Assembly (NCBI RefSeq): GCF_910596095.1
Contig: NC_056535.1
Coordinates: forward strand, 29,697,505-29,761,504
Length of the DNA stretch: 64,000 bases
From: Thunnus maccoyii
Taxonomy: Eukaryota > Chordata > Actinopteri > Scombriformes > Scombridae
Reading direction: 5' to 3'
Each line of letters starts with the position of its first letter. The stretch's first letter is position 1. The notes under the pieces were generated by a model that saw only the letters and a list, made by a program, of their open reading frames with translations, ran no database searches and had not been told where the DNA came from. Position numbers and translations under genes: made by a program. Of this stretch, positions 51,001-62,022 are shown in pieces.

Positions 51001-51785
51001 TTGTTATTTTTCCTCACAATTATCTGCTCGACAAAAAAAGAGGCAAATTTCAAAGCAATAATGGAACATGATGGCTTAAAAGAAAATGACCAAAGAAAAC
51101 AAATAAACAAACAACACTCCATCTGCTTGACAACAAGTCCATTCAACATTTTCAAGCAAGTGATATTTTGAAATGCAAACATCACACTCACGTACCCTGG
51201 AGTGGTTGTGTACTTTTGGGTCAAAACTCTAAAAATGTAAATTACCATAATAAATTAAGTCATGTTAATTGTTTGTCAATTTACACATTGTTAGGTGTCC
51301 AGGAGAAATTTTCATTTGAATAATTTTCAATTCAAGGACCATACTGACAGTTTTGCATATTTTAACTTCAAATGAAAAGAATTTGTCTGGCTGCTGAACA
51401 AAAGTTTGTTTTTACAATATAAATAAATGATACAAGTCACGTTATTCTTTTCTCAGTGTGCAATCAACATCAGTTAAAACAATGCTAGCTGTAGTGTTGT
51501 TGTTTTTTTTCCTTTCTCGAGAATGCACACAAGCCTCCAACTATGTACCAACACTGTCTGATTGTGCAGCCACAAAGCTGGCTGGTTAAAAAGTGGCTGG
51601 TGAATTTCGTCAGTTATTGCCACCTGTTGCAGGACTTTTCTCAGACGTTTTAGTTTTTAGCTGTAACAGTTTTAATGTGTTGCATCTTTGCAAGTATTTA
51701 ATGCAGGTGTGTGGAGGCGGGACTAACGTGAGAGCTGGTATTTGTCTTTGCGATCATCTAATGTATGGAAGCACATTACTGTCAA
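48066..51785. other. Gene-free AT-rich intergenic DNA
   Basis: I find no exon-like frame, no RNA gene and no element with clear ends. GCTAGCTAGCTT and CTAACGTTAGCTAG motifs near 49150-49210 are common in fish intergenic DNA. Confidence 0.5.
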
Positions 51786-52750
51786 AATTTTAAAAAATAC
51801 ATTAAATGTGAGGAATTGCAAAATAAAAGTATTTATGGTCAATCAAAATTATGAGATTACAACTTTAGTAGAAATTGACATACTGCAAAGTATACCAACA
51901 TCAACTCAAAATTCTGACTTTTTCAGTAAAATTATTAAGTAATAAGTCAAAATTATTAATACATCAAAAATATTAGACTTAATAAATTTAAGTTATTACT
52001 TAAATTATTACTACATACAATTTTCAAGATGCTATTATGACTTTAAAACTATGACTTCAGCGGAATGACAAAATTAGGAGTTTTTAGGAATTTTGACTTA
52101 GTATCTAATAATTTTGACTTATCATATATATTAGGGATGTCAGTTACGGTTAATTTTGCTTTTGATAGACTGACAGCCATTAACCAACTAACTGGTTAAT
52201 TTTTAAGAAAAGTGATTTAGCTTTCCATTTGTGAGAGCTGTCCAGCAGTCAGTGGTCAGAGCTAGCTTGTCTGCCCTTGTTAGCTTCACTTTTAGTACAT
52301 CCTTCTTCACCTAAAAGTGTTTTTATTGCGTTTAGTTACAGTAGCTCTCGATGGCATAATGTACTTGGGCTTGAGGTACCGAACTAGTTCTTTCAATCGC
52401 TAACTCTCTACCACATTGATTGGCAGCATATCAGTCTCAATCATTCAGCACACCAGCACGGTGCTATTAAACTGGAGGCACTGCCACTACACCATTATTT
52501 TTTTATACACTCTATGGGCTACACACACAGCTATGCCGCTAGCCGCCATGCAGGTTGGTAAAATGGATCCATTGTGTCTCTTTGTATCTGCAGATTGGTG
52601 CTTCTGTCCGTGTCGGAGCCTCTATATTCTCAGCAGTTAACCAATTAACAGTTAACAGTTGACATCCCTAACATATATATGTAGTAAATTTTATCGTTGC
52701 TAATGTTTTTTTTCTCCTTTCCTGGCAGAAATGGGCTTCCATACACAGCT
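51786..52750. repeat. Degenerate AAGTCAAAATTAT repeat, copy 1 (split by hAT)
   Basis: Loose repeats of AAGTCAAAATTATTA run over 51786-52130. After the hAT insertion the repeat resumes and ends TTTCCTGGCAGAAATGGGCTTCC. Copy 2 is at 53865-54185. Confidence 0.55.
52131..52671. mobile_element. hAT-type non-autonomous element, perfect 8-bp target duplication
   Basis: Starts TTAGGGATGTCA and ends TGACATCCCTAA, a 12-bp perfect terminal inverted repeat. It is flanked by CATATATA on both sides (52123-52130 and 52672-52679). The interior has GGTTAA/TTAACC-rich subterminal motifs and no transposase frame. Confidence 0.9.
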
Positions 52751-53864
52751 CCATCTTCAGAGTCGCATTGTATTGCTACTGGTATAAAATTTGAATTCCT
52801 ATAAACATGTTGCTCTTTAACTGCTGTCAAGAACATACTACAGTATGATATCAATGATGCCTTAGTATTAAAAACCTTTAAAAAAATCTTCCAAATAAAC
52901 ACTTTCTCATTTTGATAATGGTGAAATGCTAAAATGTGATGACTGCGGCAGGTTTTGTCACATGATTATAGGAGCATTTTGCTTAAATGAATCACTCACT
53001 GATGACTTAGGTATTGAGACTGAAACAGCACATTAGTTCCTGAAAGACATTAAGGCTTACATATACTGTATATCTGTAAAATACACCGGTATGTCAGGCG
53101 TTTTGTCAGATGTTTTGCTTTCATAATTCATAGAAACCAGGTGAGACTTTTTATACATTCAGAGGAAGAAATACTAGAATATAAGACTTTCCCCTCAACG
53201 TCTATTTTCCCACATCCAATCACTGTGCGACACATCTTTGAGATTTGTCGCCCAAATTACAACTGAAGACTTTGCATTATTTATATCCTAAGTATATAAA
53301 CCAGCCTTTACTGTCACTTCAGCATCACTGTCCCAAACGTTCATGTCAGCTGAATTTAAAAGAGCAGCTTAGGTAGTGTGAGTGCAGATTCATCTGTGTA
53401 CATGAGTCTTGTTTTAGTGGCCGGGGTTTATAAAGTTGGAGCCACTGAAAATATTTATGATTTTCCATCACCAAATCTTAGTCTTCCTCCATTTGAAATA
53501 AAAAACCTGCTCTTACAAATTGATGCAAAGCATAACATTAAATTCTACTTTTTCAAGTAAACTTTTAAAAAACATCAAATGTCTAAAAACTGTTAGATGG
53601 ATTTTACACTCTGGATTTGCCAGAATTGGACTGGATTAGTAATTTATATGGTGAACTTCAAATATAATTTTTTATCCCCGAAGAAAGACATGTAGATACT
53701 ACCCACATGAATTTCTTGTGTCACTGCTGCCAAGTGAAAAGTTTTTAAAAAGGGAGGAAAGCAGTATTGCTTTGAGCTCAAGTTTATCAGACATTTAACT
53801 ATAAAAACCCATTTCTGCCAGGAAAAGAAAAAAAAGAACAGATTAAATGTTAGAAATGACAATT

Positions 53865-54185
53865 TATTAATGGTGAGTAAAAATTATTAAATACCAAGTC
53901 AAAACTATCAGGTAGTAAGTCAGAATTACTTAATTTTGACTTACTATTATAAATGTAATAAGTCAAAATTTGAACTTTTATTATAGTTTATAATCTCATA
54001 TAATGTTACTTAAGAGGAATCTGAACATACTATATCATAGCTTTGACTTAAGATTTTAACTTAGTTTCTACTCATTTTGACTAAGTAGTTCATAATTTTG
54101 ATTTACCATGAGTATTTCTAACATTTCTAACTTTCCGTTTTATTTATTTTGTCTTTCCTGGTGAAATGGGCCTCCATAGATTTGC
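53865..54185. repeat. Degenerate AAGTCAAAATTAT repeat, copy 2
   Basis: Same low-complexity motif as at 51786, with the same 3' end TTTCCTGGTGAAATGGGCCTCC. Confidence 0.55.
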
Positions 54186-54521
54186 AGTCCAGTGGGCCAA
54201 TGACTTCCTGAGGAGCTCAGGTTTGGTCAGTGGAAATAAAAACATTAAATAAGCAGAACATTTTCACACAACAACAGTGACAGTCAAGTTTCGGATTCAG
54301 TCTTCAAAAAAAAAATACAAATATAATGACAACCCACGCCAAGATTTCTGAACATTTTAGGACAATTTTGAATATTTCCCTCAGACTGTTATGATAGGCT
54401 ACGGAGAGATCATGTGACATGGTTACAGGGATGTGACTGGCTTCTGAACACACTTCTACAGCACACGAGCCAAGAGCCGTTTACTGCATCGACAGTTATT
54501 ACAGGGTCGCTGGTGCTTAAT

Positions 54522-54522
54522 G

Positions 54523-54561
<39 letters not shown>
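54522..54561. repeat. (TG)n microsatellite
   Basis: About 20 TG units. Confidence 0.95.
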
Positions 54562-54565
<4 letters not shown>

Positions 54566-54637
54566 TTAGTGAACATTTTAGTAAAACTGAATTATAAAGC
54601 ACTGCTTGGCTCTGCTCATTTCAGTGTGTTTGCATAA

Positions 54638-54640
<3 letters not shown>

Positions 54641-54672
<32 letters not shown>
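54641..54672. repeat. (TG)n microsatellite
   Basis: About 15 TG units, 80 bp from the preceding array. Confidence 0.95.
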
Positions 54673-54673
<1 letters not shown>

Positions 54674-55381
54674 AGGGCACACTGGTCCAGTTAGCGATGA
54701 AGTGCACTTCTTTTAAAAACATTTTTTTTTTTAAAAATGGATGAAAAACTCTGGAGTCAGTTCAGCCTGACTGCAGCAGTCCATTGTCCGTCAAGTTAAA
54801 AAAGTAAAAATTAAAAACGTCAGGAGGTAAAAATTCTGAGGATCAAAGGTCAGCTGGGATCATCTTCCTGCTCTTACTTCCAAGGTGATGACAAATCTTT
54901 CTGCACGCGGGCCACCAAAGGCTCAGATGAACCTTTTCATGATGTGCCTTGTGCTAAAAGAGCAAATGCATCAAGTGTTCCTTTCTGTACTTGATGTCTC
55001 CATGATGAAAAACATCCTCACAATTTTTAAGTTCAGCTCTGCCGCCTGAAAATCCCTCAGAGGAGTTTATGTCGGGTAGCTGCAGCCTGGCCGATTCAAT
55101 ACCACATGATCACTGAGACGTGAGGGATACGTTTGATCTGAATCCAACTGAACCGCCTCAGTAGCAGTCTGAGATAAAAGTAAATATAACTGAAGTGGGA
55201 TGTATATTTTGGGAAAACAAAAAATGTGCTGTGTGCTTCCCACGTTAGACCAGATTAGAGACCCTTAAACTGGTCATGGGACCCAGTCTGAGTAAACGAG
55301 GGTCCCTCCGCCTGGGAGCCCCCAAAACTTTAAAACAAGCTCCACCTGTGGCTTCAGGTTGCAGACGGAAGGGGTTAAAGT

Positions 55382-58300
55382 TCAGGGTGTGGAGGGCTTA
55401 TGGAGGATGCCCTGCAAGTCCTCTGGTAACGCCAGGATGACGGCCTCGATGTGGGCTTTCAGTTTGGCCAGGGTCCCTGGACGCACAGGGAGCTGCTCCC
55501 TCTCCGCCTGGGTCTGCAGCAGACAACACAGTGAGCATTGATCAGGCTTCACTTTAGGGCTGCAACTAGTGATTAATCTGCTAAATACTTTCTTGATTAA
55601 TTGATGATGTGTTTGGTCTGTAAAATCTCAGAAAATTGTGAAAAATACTTGTTATAATTTCCCACAGCCCAGTGAGATGTATTCACATGTTCACACCCTA
55701 AAGTCCAAAACCCAAAGATATTCGGTTTACTATGATATATGAGAACAAAAAACATCAAATCCTCATATTTGAGATGCAGGAACCAGTGAATGTTTGTCAT
55801 TTTTCCTTGAAAAGTAGTTAATAATTAAAGGAGGAAGTTTTAATGAGAAAATGCTACATATTTGTATTATTACAAGTTGATTTAACAGTAATAGTAGTGG
55901 GAATAACACCGTTAGTGATCACTACTGATAGCGGATGTGGGTGTCTAGTTTCATGGTGGTATTAGCTGGACCAGTGGCAGAAAAGGTGGAGCTCTGTAAA
56001 TAGATCTCATTCATCACAGTTTCACAGTAATACTAGCAGTAACAACAGGAGTTTAGCAAGATCACTAGTAGTAGTAGAAGCAGTACTAGTATTAACAGTT
56101 TAAACAGAAACAGCACTAGTAGCACTAGTAGGATTTGAATGAGTTTGTACTGACCAGTTTATCTTTTAGCTTCAGAACCAGATCAACTGACTCCACCTCT
56201 GTGTGCTTCTGGATCCTCTGCTGCAGATCCTACAAACAGATACAGACAGGAGATAAGAGTGACAGACAGATGGAGAGAAAGGAAGTCTGAGTCTTGTCTA
56301 AAGATGTTTTAAAAACCTGCATGGTTTAATACAGTTGAATAAGACTCTGGTTTCATCAGTGGTGGAAAGTAACTAAGTACATTTACTCAAGTACTGTACT
56401 TAAAGTACAATTTTGAGGTATTTGTACTTGAGTATTTCCATTTGATGCTACTTTATACTTCCACTCCACTACATTTCAGAGGGAAATATTGTACTTTCTA
56501 CTCCACTACATTTATTTGACATCTTTAGTTACTTTTCAGATGAAGATTTGACACAATGGATAATATAACAAGCTTTTAAAATACAACAGTGGTTTCCAAC
56601 CTTTTTGTCTTTTGACGTCTTACATAAAGCAGTGTGTAGTCGGGGTCACATTTCACATGTCTATGAGTTGTTAACAGATCCACCAAATAGTGATTTTTCT
56701 CCTCTAAACAACAAATGATCCAGTATTTCAAAAAAATAAATAAAAGATTAGAGAAAAAGTCCAAAAACTGAAAACAGATTTGTGTATCAGAACTTTGTTT
56801 TTTCTTCTTTTCTCTCCCATTAATCATCTCATGACCCCTCAGATTATCTGGTGACCCTTTGGAGGGGCCTGACCCCTAGGTTGGGAACCACTGGACTAAA
56901 CTAACTAACTGTACATAAAGTAGTTGAAACTAGCTCCACCTCCAGCAGCTACAACAGTAACATGCTGCTCTAACACTGATGCTTCAGTATTAATAATCTA
57001 ATGATGTCATATATAATAACATATCAGTCAGAGGGACCAAACCACTACTTTTACTGCAATACTTTAACTACATCAAGCTCATAATACTTATGTACTTTTA
57101 CTGAAATACTTTAACTACATCAAGCTCATAATACTTATGTACTTTTACTAAAGTAGGATTTTTCATGCAGGACTTTTACTTGTAAAGGAGTATTTTTACA
57201 CTGCTGTATTGGTATTTTTACTTAAATAAAGGATCTGAGTATTTCTTCCATCACTGGGAATCGTACTCGGGTGCTGACAGAAACAGCCGCATGGAGACCC
57301 TTTACAGGAAGTGGTCTCAGTCCGATCACATATTGTGAAGCAATTTGTTTATGGTGAGAACGAGATCCTGACTCAGTCGGACTCAACTATGAGGCGTTGG
57401 CTCCTCCATGTTGCAAAAACTCATTACTCCATAACTGATATTTGAAACACAAATATTAACTGAACAAATATTAACTGAACTTTCTTGGTGAATAAAAGTT
57501 TATCTCACTCACTCAGGGCGAGTACAACTGTGTCACTGATTCGCTGTGGTGTAAACTGGGTTTTCTATGTAGTGGTGACTATGTAGTTACACTGTGGCAA
57601 AGTCCAGACCACATCAAGTCGTAAAGTTAGAGACATAACAGTTTATAACCAGAAAATTGCACTGAAATGCCTGAACAAGTCTGAACTATCAGTCGGTACA
57701 GGTTTATGTGAACTGCACTTTGACCCTGCCTGATCTTCACACTAAACCCTGTCTGCTCCTCCTCCTCCCTCCCACCTCACCTCCTCACACAACGCCTCCA
57801 GGTGCAGAGCCTCCAGTTTCTGGGTCATCTCTCTCCTCCTGTTGCGGAACCAGCCGTCAAAGTTGGGAGACTTGAGGAAATGCCTTCAGACGCAGAGAAA
57901 ACCAAACAGGAGACCCAATGATGCTCAGGATAATGACCATTTACTTGATCGTTGCTGTTTTTAGTTCTGTTACGTTATTATCCATCAAACTCAACACTCC
58001 CAGCAGATGTTTCATATTAAAAGAAAAGTATGTAAAGGGAAGAATTTTGCCCTTTGAGCTAAAAAACAGACACGCTTTTTACTAAATTATGCTCAATATA
58101 CTTTTAAATTTATAATAAAGTCTGTCTCTAATATGGGCCTGTTTCAAATACAGGCCTAGTATTCGGTAGAGTAGACAATACTGCCGATTTCCGTTGGGTT
58201 TTTATGATGTTATGCATTCATCAACATTAAAACTGTGTATGCGTACCTGTAGAGTCCTATCCAGTCTCCTTTCAGTCTGGACGTGAGCTGAGGTCCAGCC

Positions 58301-61300
58301 TTCTCCAGCGTCTTCATGAAGTCCTGCTGGATGAACGGTCGCAGCTGAGGAGGACTCTTCCAGGGACTGATGGACTTCTGGAGAGGCATCAGACTGGCAA
58401 CGTACCGCTCCTGTAACACACACACACACACATACAACATCCAGCGTTTACATGCATAAGTAATAAGTAAGTAACCAGAGTACAGTCAGGTTTCTCCAGT
58501 AAGCTGATTTATTAACTGTCATGTTAACAAGACAGATTTCTCTGCCATTTATACAATTAACTGGGATTCTAATTGGCTTCATACATTTATGTATGTGCAT
58601 GACAATCGGGAAAGCATAGTGTGGAGCAGCTGGATGAAAGGAGAGATCATTACACAAAGCTCTGCATCCTTGTATTTCATATCATTCTATTCAAAGTTTG
58701 ATTAGTCAGTTTCTACCGCTGACCATTTGCCTATTTGTTCAATTCAGACACATTCATTATGAGGAAAACTTCCACTCAGTCTATCTCTCACTGCGCTGTC
58801 AGTCTTCTGTGACACACACACACATAAAAAGTCAGAAAGCAGTGTCTTCTGTCACTAATGCAGTTCAAATCAGGAAGCAACGCCACAGGGAAACATCTGG
58901 TTACTGATCTGCTGCATGTTAACGCAGATTTACAGTAACCAGGTTACTACAGTGACTGTAAATGTGTTCCCTGATTACCTGCAGTGTCCTTGTTCTTTAA
59001 GTGAATGTAAACGCACTGATAGGTGATCAAACACACTGAGACACACCGTCAGACATAAACTGAAGAACACCATGTCACTATTAGATGACAGCATCTTGAG
59101 AAATTTATTGGTTGTTACCAGTGGAATGATGAAGCTCTGTGTCAGTTCTAGGAAGTAGCGTCGAAGAATTGCATTTTGGGCCGCTGAGGGTCTCTTCTGT
59201 TGAACACCCTGAGGAGAAAAAAACAACAACAACAAAAACAACATTACATTCAACTAGAATCATCAGTGTAATACTTTAAGTATGTTTCCCAGTAGCAACA
59301 ACATAGTGTAGCTGTTCTCAAAACCAAAAAAACAAACAAACCTTTCTTAAGTCATGAAATCAAAAACCCATCCGCCAAATATATACCTTAGTTACATAAT
59401 TAGACTGTATGATGCTTTAATTATACTCCCCATAGTAACTGTTTCATTTTACTTTCTATTATAGAGTGATGTAGGCAAAGGCTGCACTGAGCAACTGACA
59501 TGTCAAAAGGCACGGAGGACTAAAGTGTTTGACTTCAATTAGTCACTTAATAAAACAAGTAAGAGGAGCGAGCCTGCTCACCTTCTGAAGCTGTTTAATA
59601 ATTTCTTCATCTTTGTTGAGATATGGCTTGTATGCAGTGTACACACCTGCAATAAACACACACACACACCAAATAACATAAGTTTGACAGTGTAGATCTG
59701 ATCTGACAGTGACTGAACAGCTCCCCCTGGTGGATAATCTGCAGTCTGATAAGGTAAAGCAAGGTTAATTTATTTCTATAGCACATTTCAACAACAAAAG
59801 GCATCAAGACAGAATATAAAAGCAACACAAGCCACTGTAAAGATCATTAAAAAGTGATAAATGTGAAGGTGAGTTTGTGAGCAGAGTTCTGTGAGGTGCT
59901 TGACATTGAAAGAAACATCATACTGAAAAACAAACACATACAATGGAGAGTATGAAACATTTACCGGGTTTAGAGTCCAGAGTTTTGAGGTTTTTCAGTT
60001 TCTTGACTTTCATCTGTTTGGCCATCTCTCCTGAGAGGAACAGACAGATGAAAAGAAGAAAGATGAGAGAGACAGACAGATGTTTTCTTGCCTCTTTGTC
60101 AGACAGAAGTTGATGCACTCATGGCCAAAACAATCCACCCACAATGGGTTGAGGTCAGGAGTCTGTGCAGGCCAGTCAAGTTCCTCCACACCAAACTGGG
60201 AAAAACATTTTTTTTTTTTATGGAGCTGGCTTTGTGCATGAGGGTTACTGTCATGTTGAAAGAGGAGAGTTGGATTCCCTCAAGTGTTTCCACAATGTTG
60301 GAAACACACTACTGTCTAAAATATCACTGTGGGTCCTCGACCAAACCAGCAAAAACAGACCAAACACACACAGACGTAGCTGGACTGGGGCGTCCGCATA
60401 CTTTTGGCCATAGACTGAACGTCTTTAAGGTAATTTCTGTGGCTGAAGTTTCTGCTGTGGTGGAATAAATCGCATTGCAAGAACATTATATTTGTCTTTT
60501 ATCTATTAAAGACAAATATTGGTAGAATATTTGAAGACGTCTTGACCAGCAGCAGTGTCGTCTACCTGCTTGCTTCATGTCTCCGATGCGGATGATGTGT
60601 GGCCAGTGCTGCAGTGTTTTAGCAAAGAATGGATTGGTCACTCCCAGAATGACTGACGGCCTGCAGAGAGAGAGACAGATCAAAGATTACCTTAAAACCT
60701 TTCAGGGGTCGGAGAGCAATGATGGCTACGGTGAGCGGGTGGATCTGTACAGTGTTTAATAACCTCTGTTTTGTGTCTGGTACAGGCATCACAAACTTGC
60801 CAATAAATATAAAGCAAATCATTTTCCATTTCTGCTTTTTTTGCATTATCTCACACACTCACACTGGAATATTGCTACATGGGGGCAGAGGGGAAGTCAG
60901 TGCCTTGCTCAAAGGCTGAGCTGTTTACTCACGGAGCCTGCGTCCTAGTGGTGTACTCCTTAAACTCGCTGTCGTGGATGGTGAAGTACGGCCGGAAGTC
61001 GCTGCAGTAACGCAGAGGAGCGATACAGCTGTAGAGAGAGAACATTTCACTTTAGAAACCTGAATAACTTAAAAAACCCTTCCATTAACAGAGAGAAGAG
61101 AGATGCTGCTCTGTATATAACAAGCTGTGTAATAAATGTACTTGTAGGTACAGTCAGTATGTGTTGGTTGAGATCAGAGACAGACGAAACGGATGAATCT
61201 GTTTTCTTTGTTCCTGATAGAGCAGCTCAGAAACCTGAATCTGAATTTAAAGGCGACTGCAATCTTAAGTTTTATTGCAAATCAGATTTGAATTTATTTA

Positions 61301-62022
61301 ATCTGATAAAAAATTAACACCAAGGTTCTGTGAATTACATCAACACGTCAACATCTTATCATTTAAAGAAAAAATAAGACCAATTTCATGTTTTAGAAAT
61401 CTGACTGATTGATAAATAGACGATTTAATTCCTTCCAGAGACACAATGCAGCAAGAAGGCACTGAAACTGTGAATATAGAGAACTTAATTTTAGATATTT
61501 TAAGTGTTATATGTGACATAGAAAAGCAAATTCAATATGGTATAAAGATTCAAATTAATCCAAATTTTACTTCGAAGTTGTGAAATACAAGTGCAGTTAT
61601 CAGATAAGTTAACCTTTCTCATGCTGCAACTGACATTTCTTTTCATAATCAATGTTATATCAAATATTTTTTCATTATTGACTAGTGAAAAAGGTTCACA
61701 ATTTCCAAGAGCTTGTTTTGTCAGACCAACAGTCCAAAACTCCCAGACATTCAAGTTTATAGTGATATAAAACAGAGAAAAGGATCGGACCAGCTGGAAC
61801 AAAGATTACTTGGCATTTTTGTTTGAAATATTACTGAAACGATTTATCGATGGTCAAAATACTTTTAGCAGTACGATTGCCCATAACCATCTGACTCACC
61901 TGACCAGTGCCAGCACGGTATCTGATGACTCCGCTGGCGACGGCGCCATGACAACAAGTGCCTCCCCCAGCAACACCAACTCCCACAGCATCTGGATGTG
62001 GAAGAAGACTGGGTAAAAACAC
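55382..62022 (-). CDS. dennd6a: DENN domain-containing protein 6A, C-terminal 335 residues
   Basis: Ten minus-strand exons in coding order: 61900-62022, 60933-61028, 60566-60660, 59965-60030, 59582-59646, 59119-59208, 58247-58410, 57781-57883, 56155-56229 and 55382-55513 (TGA). Phases agree throughout. The product runs from [20 protein letters not shown] (cDENN) through [66 protein letters not shown] and [14 protein letters not shown] to an end at [14 protein letters not shown]6A is a guanine-exchange factor for Rab14 on recycling endosomes and affects N-cadherin and ADAM10 traffic (family knowledge). The family is near 608 aa, so the uDENN half lies upstream of the window edge. No disruption is seen. 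Acceptors at 58411 and 59647 have TG tracts on the coding strand. Confidence 0.95.
55556..55805 (+). repeat. AT-rich dispersed repeat family A, copy 4
   Basis: TAGGGCTGCAACTAGTGATT at the start, then TTTGGTCTGTAAAATCTCAG, CCAAAACCCAAAGATATTCG and TTTACTATGATATATGAGAA. Same orientation as copy 3; lies in the last dennd6a intron. Confidence 0.75.
56357..57256. mobile_element. hAT-like element with terminal inverted repeats, full length
   Basis: Starts CAGTGGTGGAAAGTAACTAA and ends GAGTATTTCTTCCATCACTG, an imperfect terminal inverted repeat. The subterminal regions are full of AAGTAC/GTACTT motifs. Flanks GGTTTCAT and GGAATCGT match at only 5 of 8 positions, so it is old. It lies between dennd6a exons 57781 and 56155. 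A 3' half copy is at 9550-9871. Confidence 0.8.
56587..56893. mobile_element. Second TIR-bounded module inside the hAT-like element
   Basis: Starts CAGTGGTTTCCAACCTTTTT and ends CCTAGGTTGGGAACCACTG, the same termini as the MITE at 41229-41497. It interrupts the larger element and is absent from the partial copy at 9550, whose preserved region begins just beyond it. Confidence 0.7.
58416..58432. repeat. (CA)n at a dennd6a acceptor
   Basis: On the coding strand TG units run into TTACAG of the exon 58247-58410 acceptor. Confidence 0.9.
59654..59670. repeat. (CA)n near a dennd6a acceptor
   Basis: On the coding strand TG units precede TTTATTGCAG of the exon 59582-59646 acceptor. Confidence 0.85.
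60099..60416. mobile_element. Tc1-family remnant
   Basis: GGTCAGGAGTCTGTGCAGGCC, CAGTCAAGTTCCTCCACACC, GTTACTGTCATGTTGAAAGA and the terminus CGCATACTTTTGGCCATAGA come from the reverse strand of the fish Tc1 family whose other remnant is at 13935-14332. Most of the transposase region is deleted. Confidence 0.75.
61622..61790 (+). repeat. Dispersed repeat family A, degenerate copy 5
   Basis: GCTGCAACTGACATTTCTTTT, GAGCTTGTTTTGTCAGACCA and ATTCAAGTTTATAGTGATAT keep the order of the family at lower similarity. Confidence 0.5.

Larger units (their letters stand above)
54186..55381 (-). other. Probable dennd6a 3' UTR and spacer
   Basis: Downstream of the dennd6a stop on the minus strand. The nearest clear AATAAA on that strand (TTTATT on +) is near 54140, which would give a UTR of about 1.2 kb. 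The stretch includes the two TG arrays below. Confidence 0.35.
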
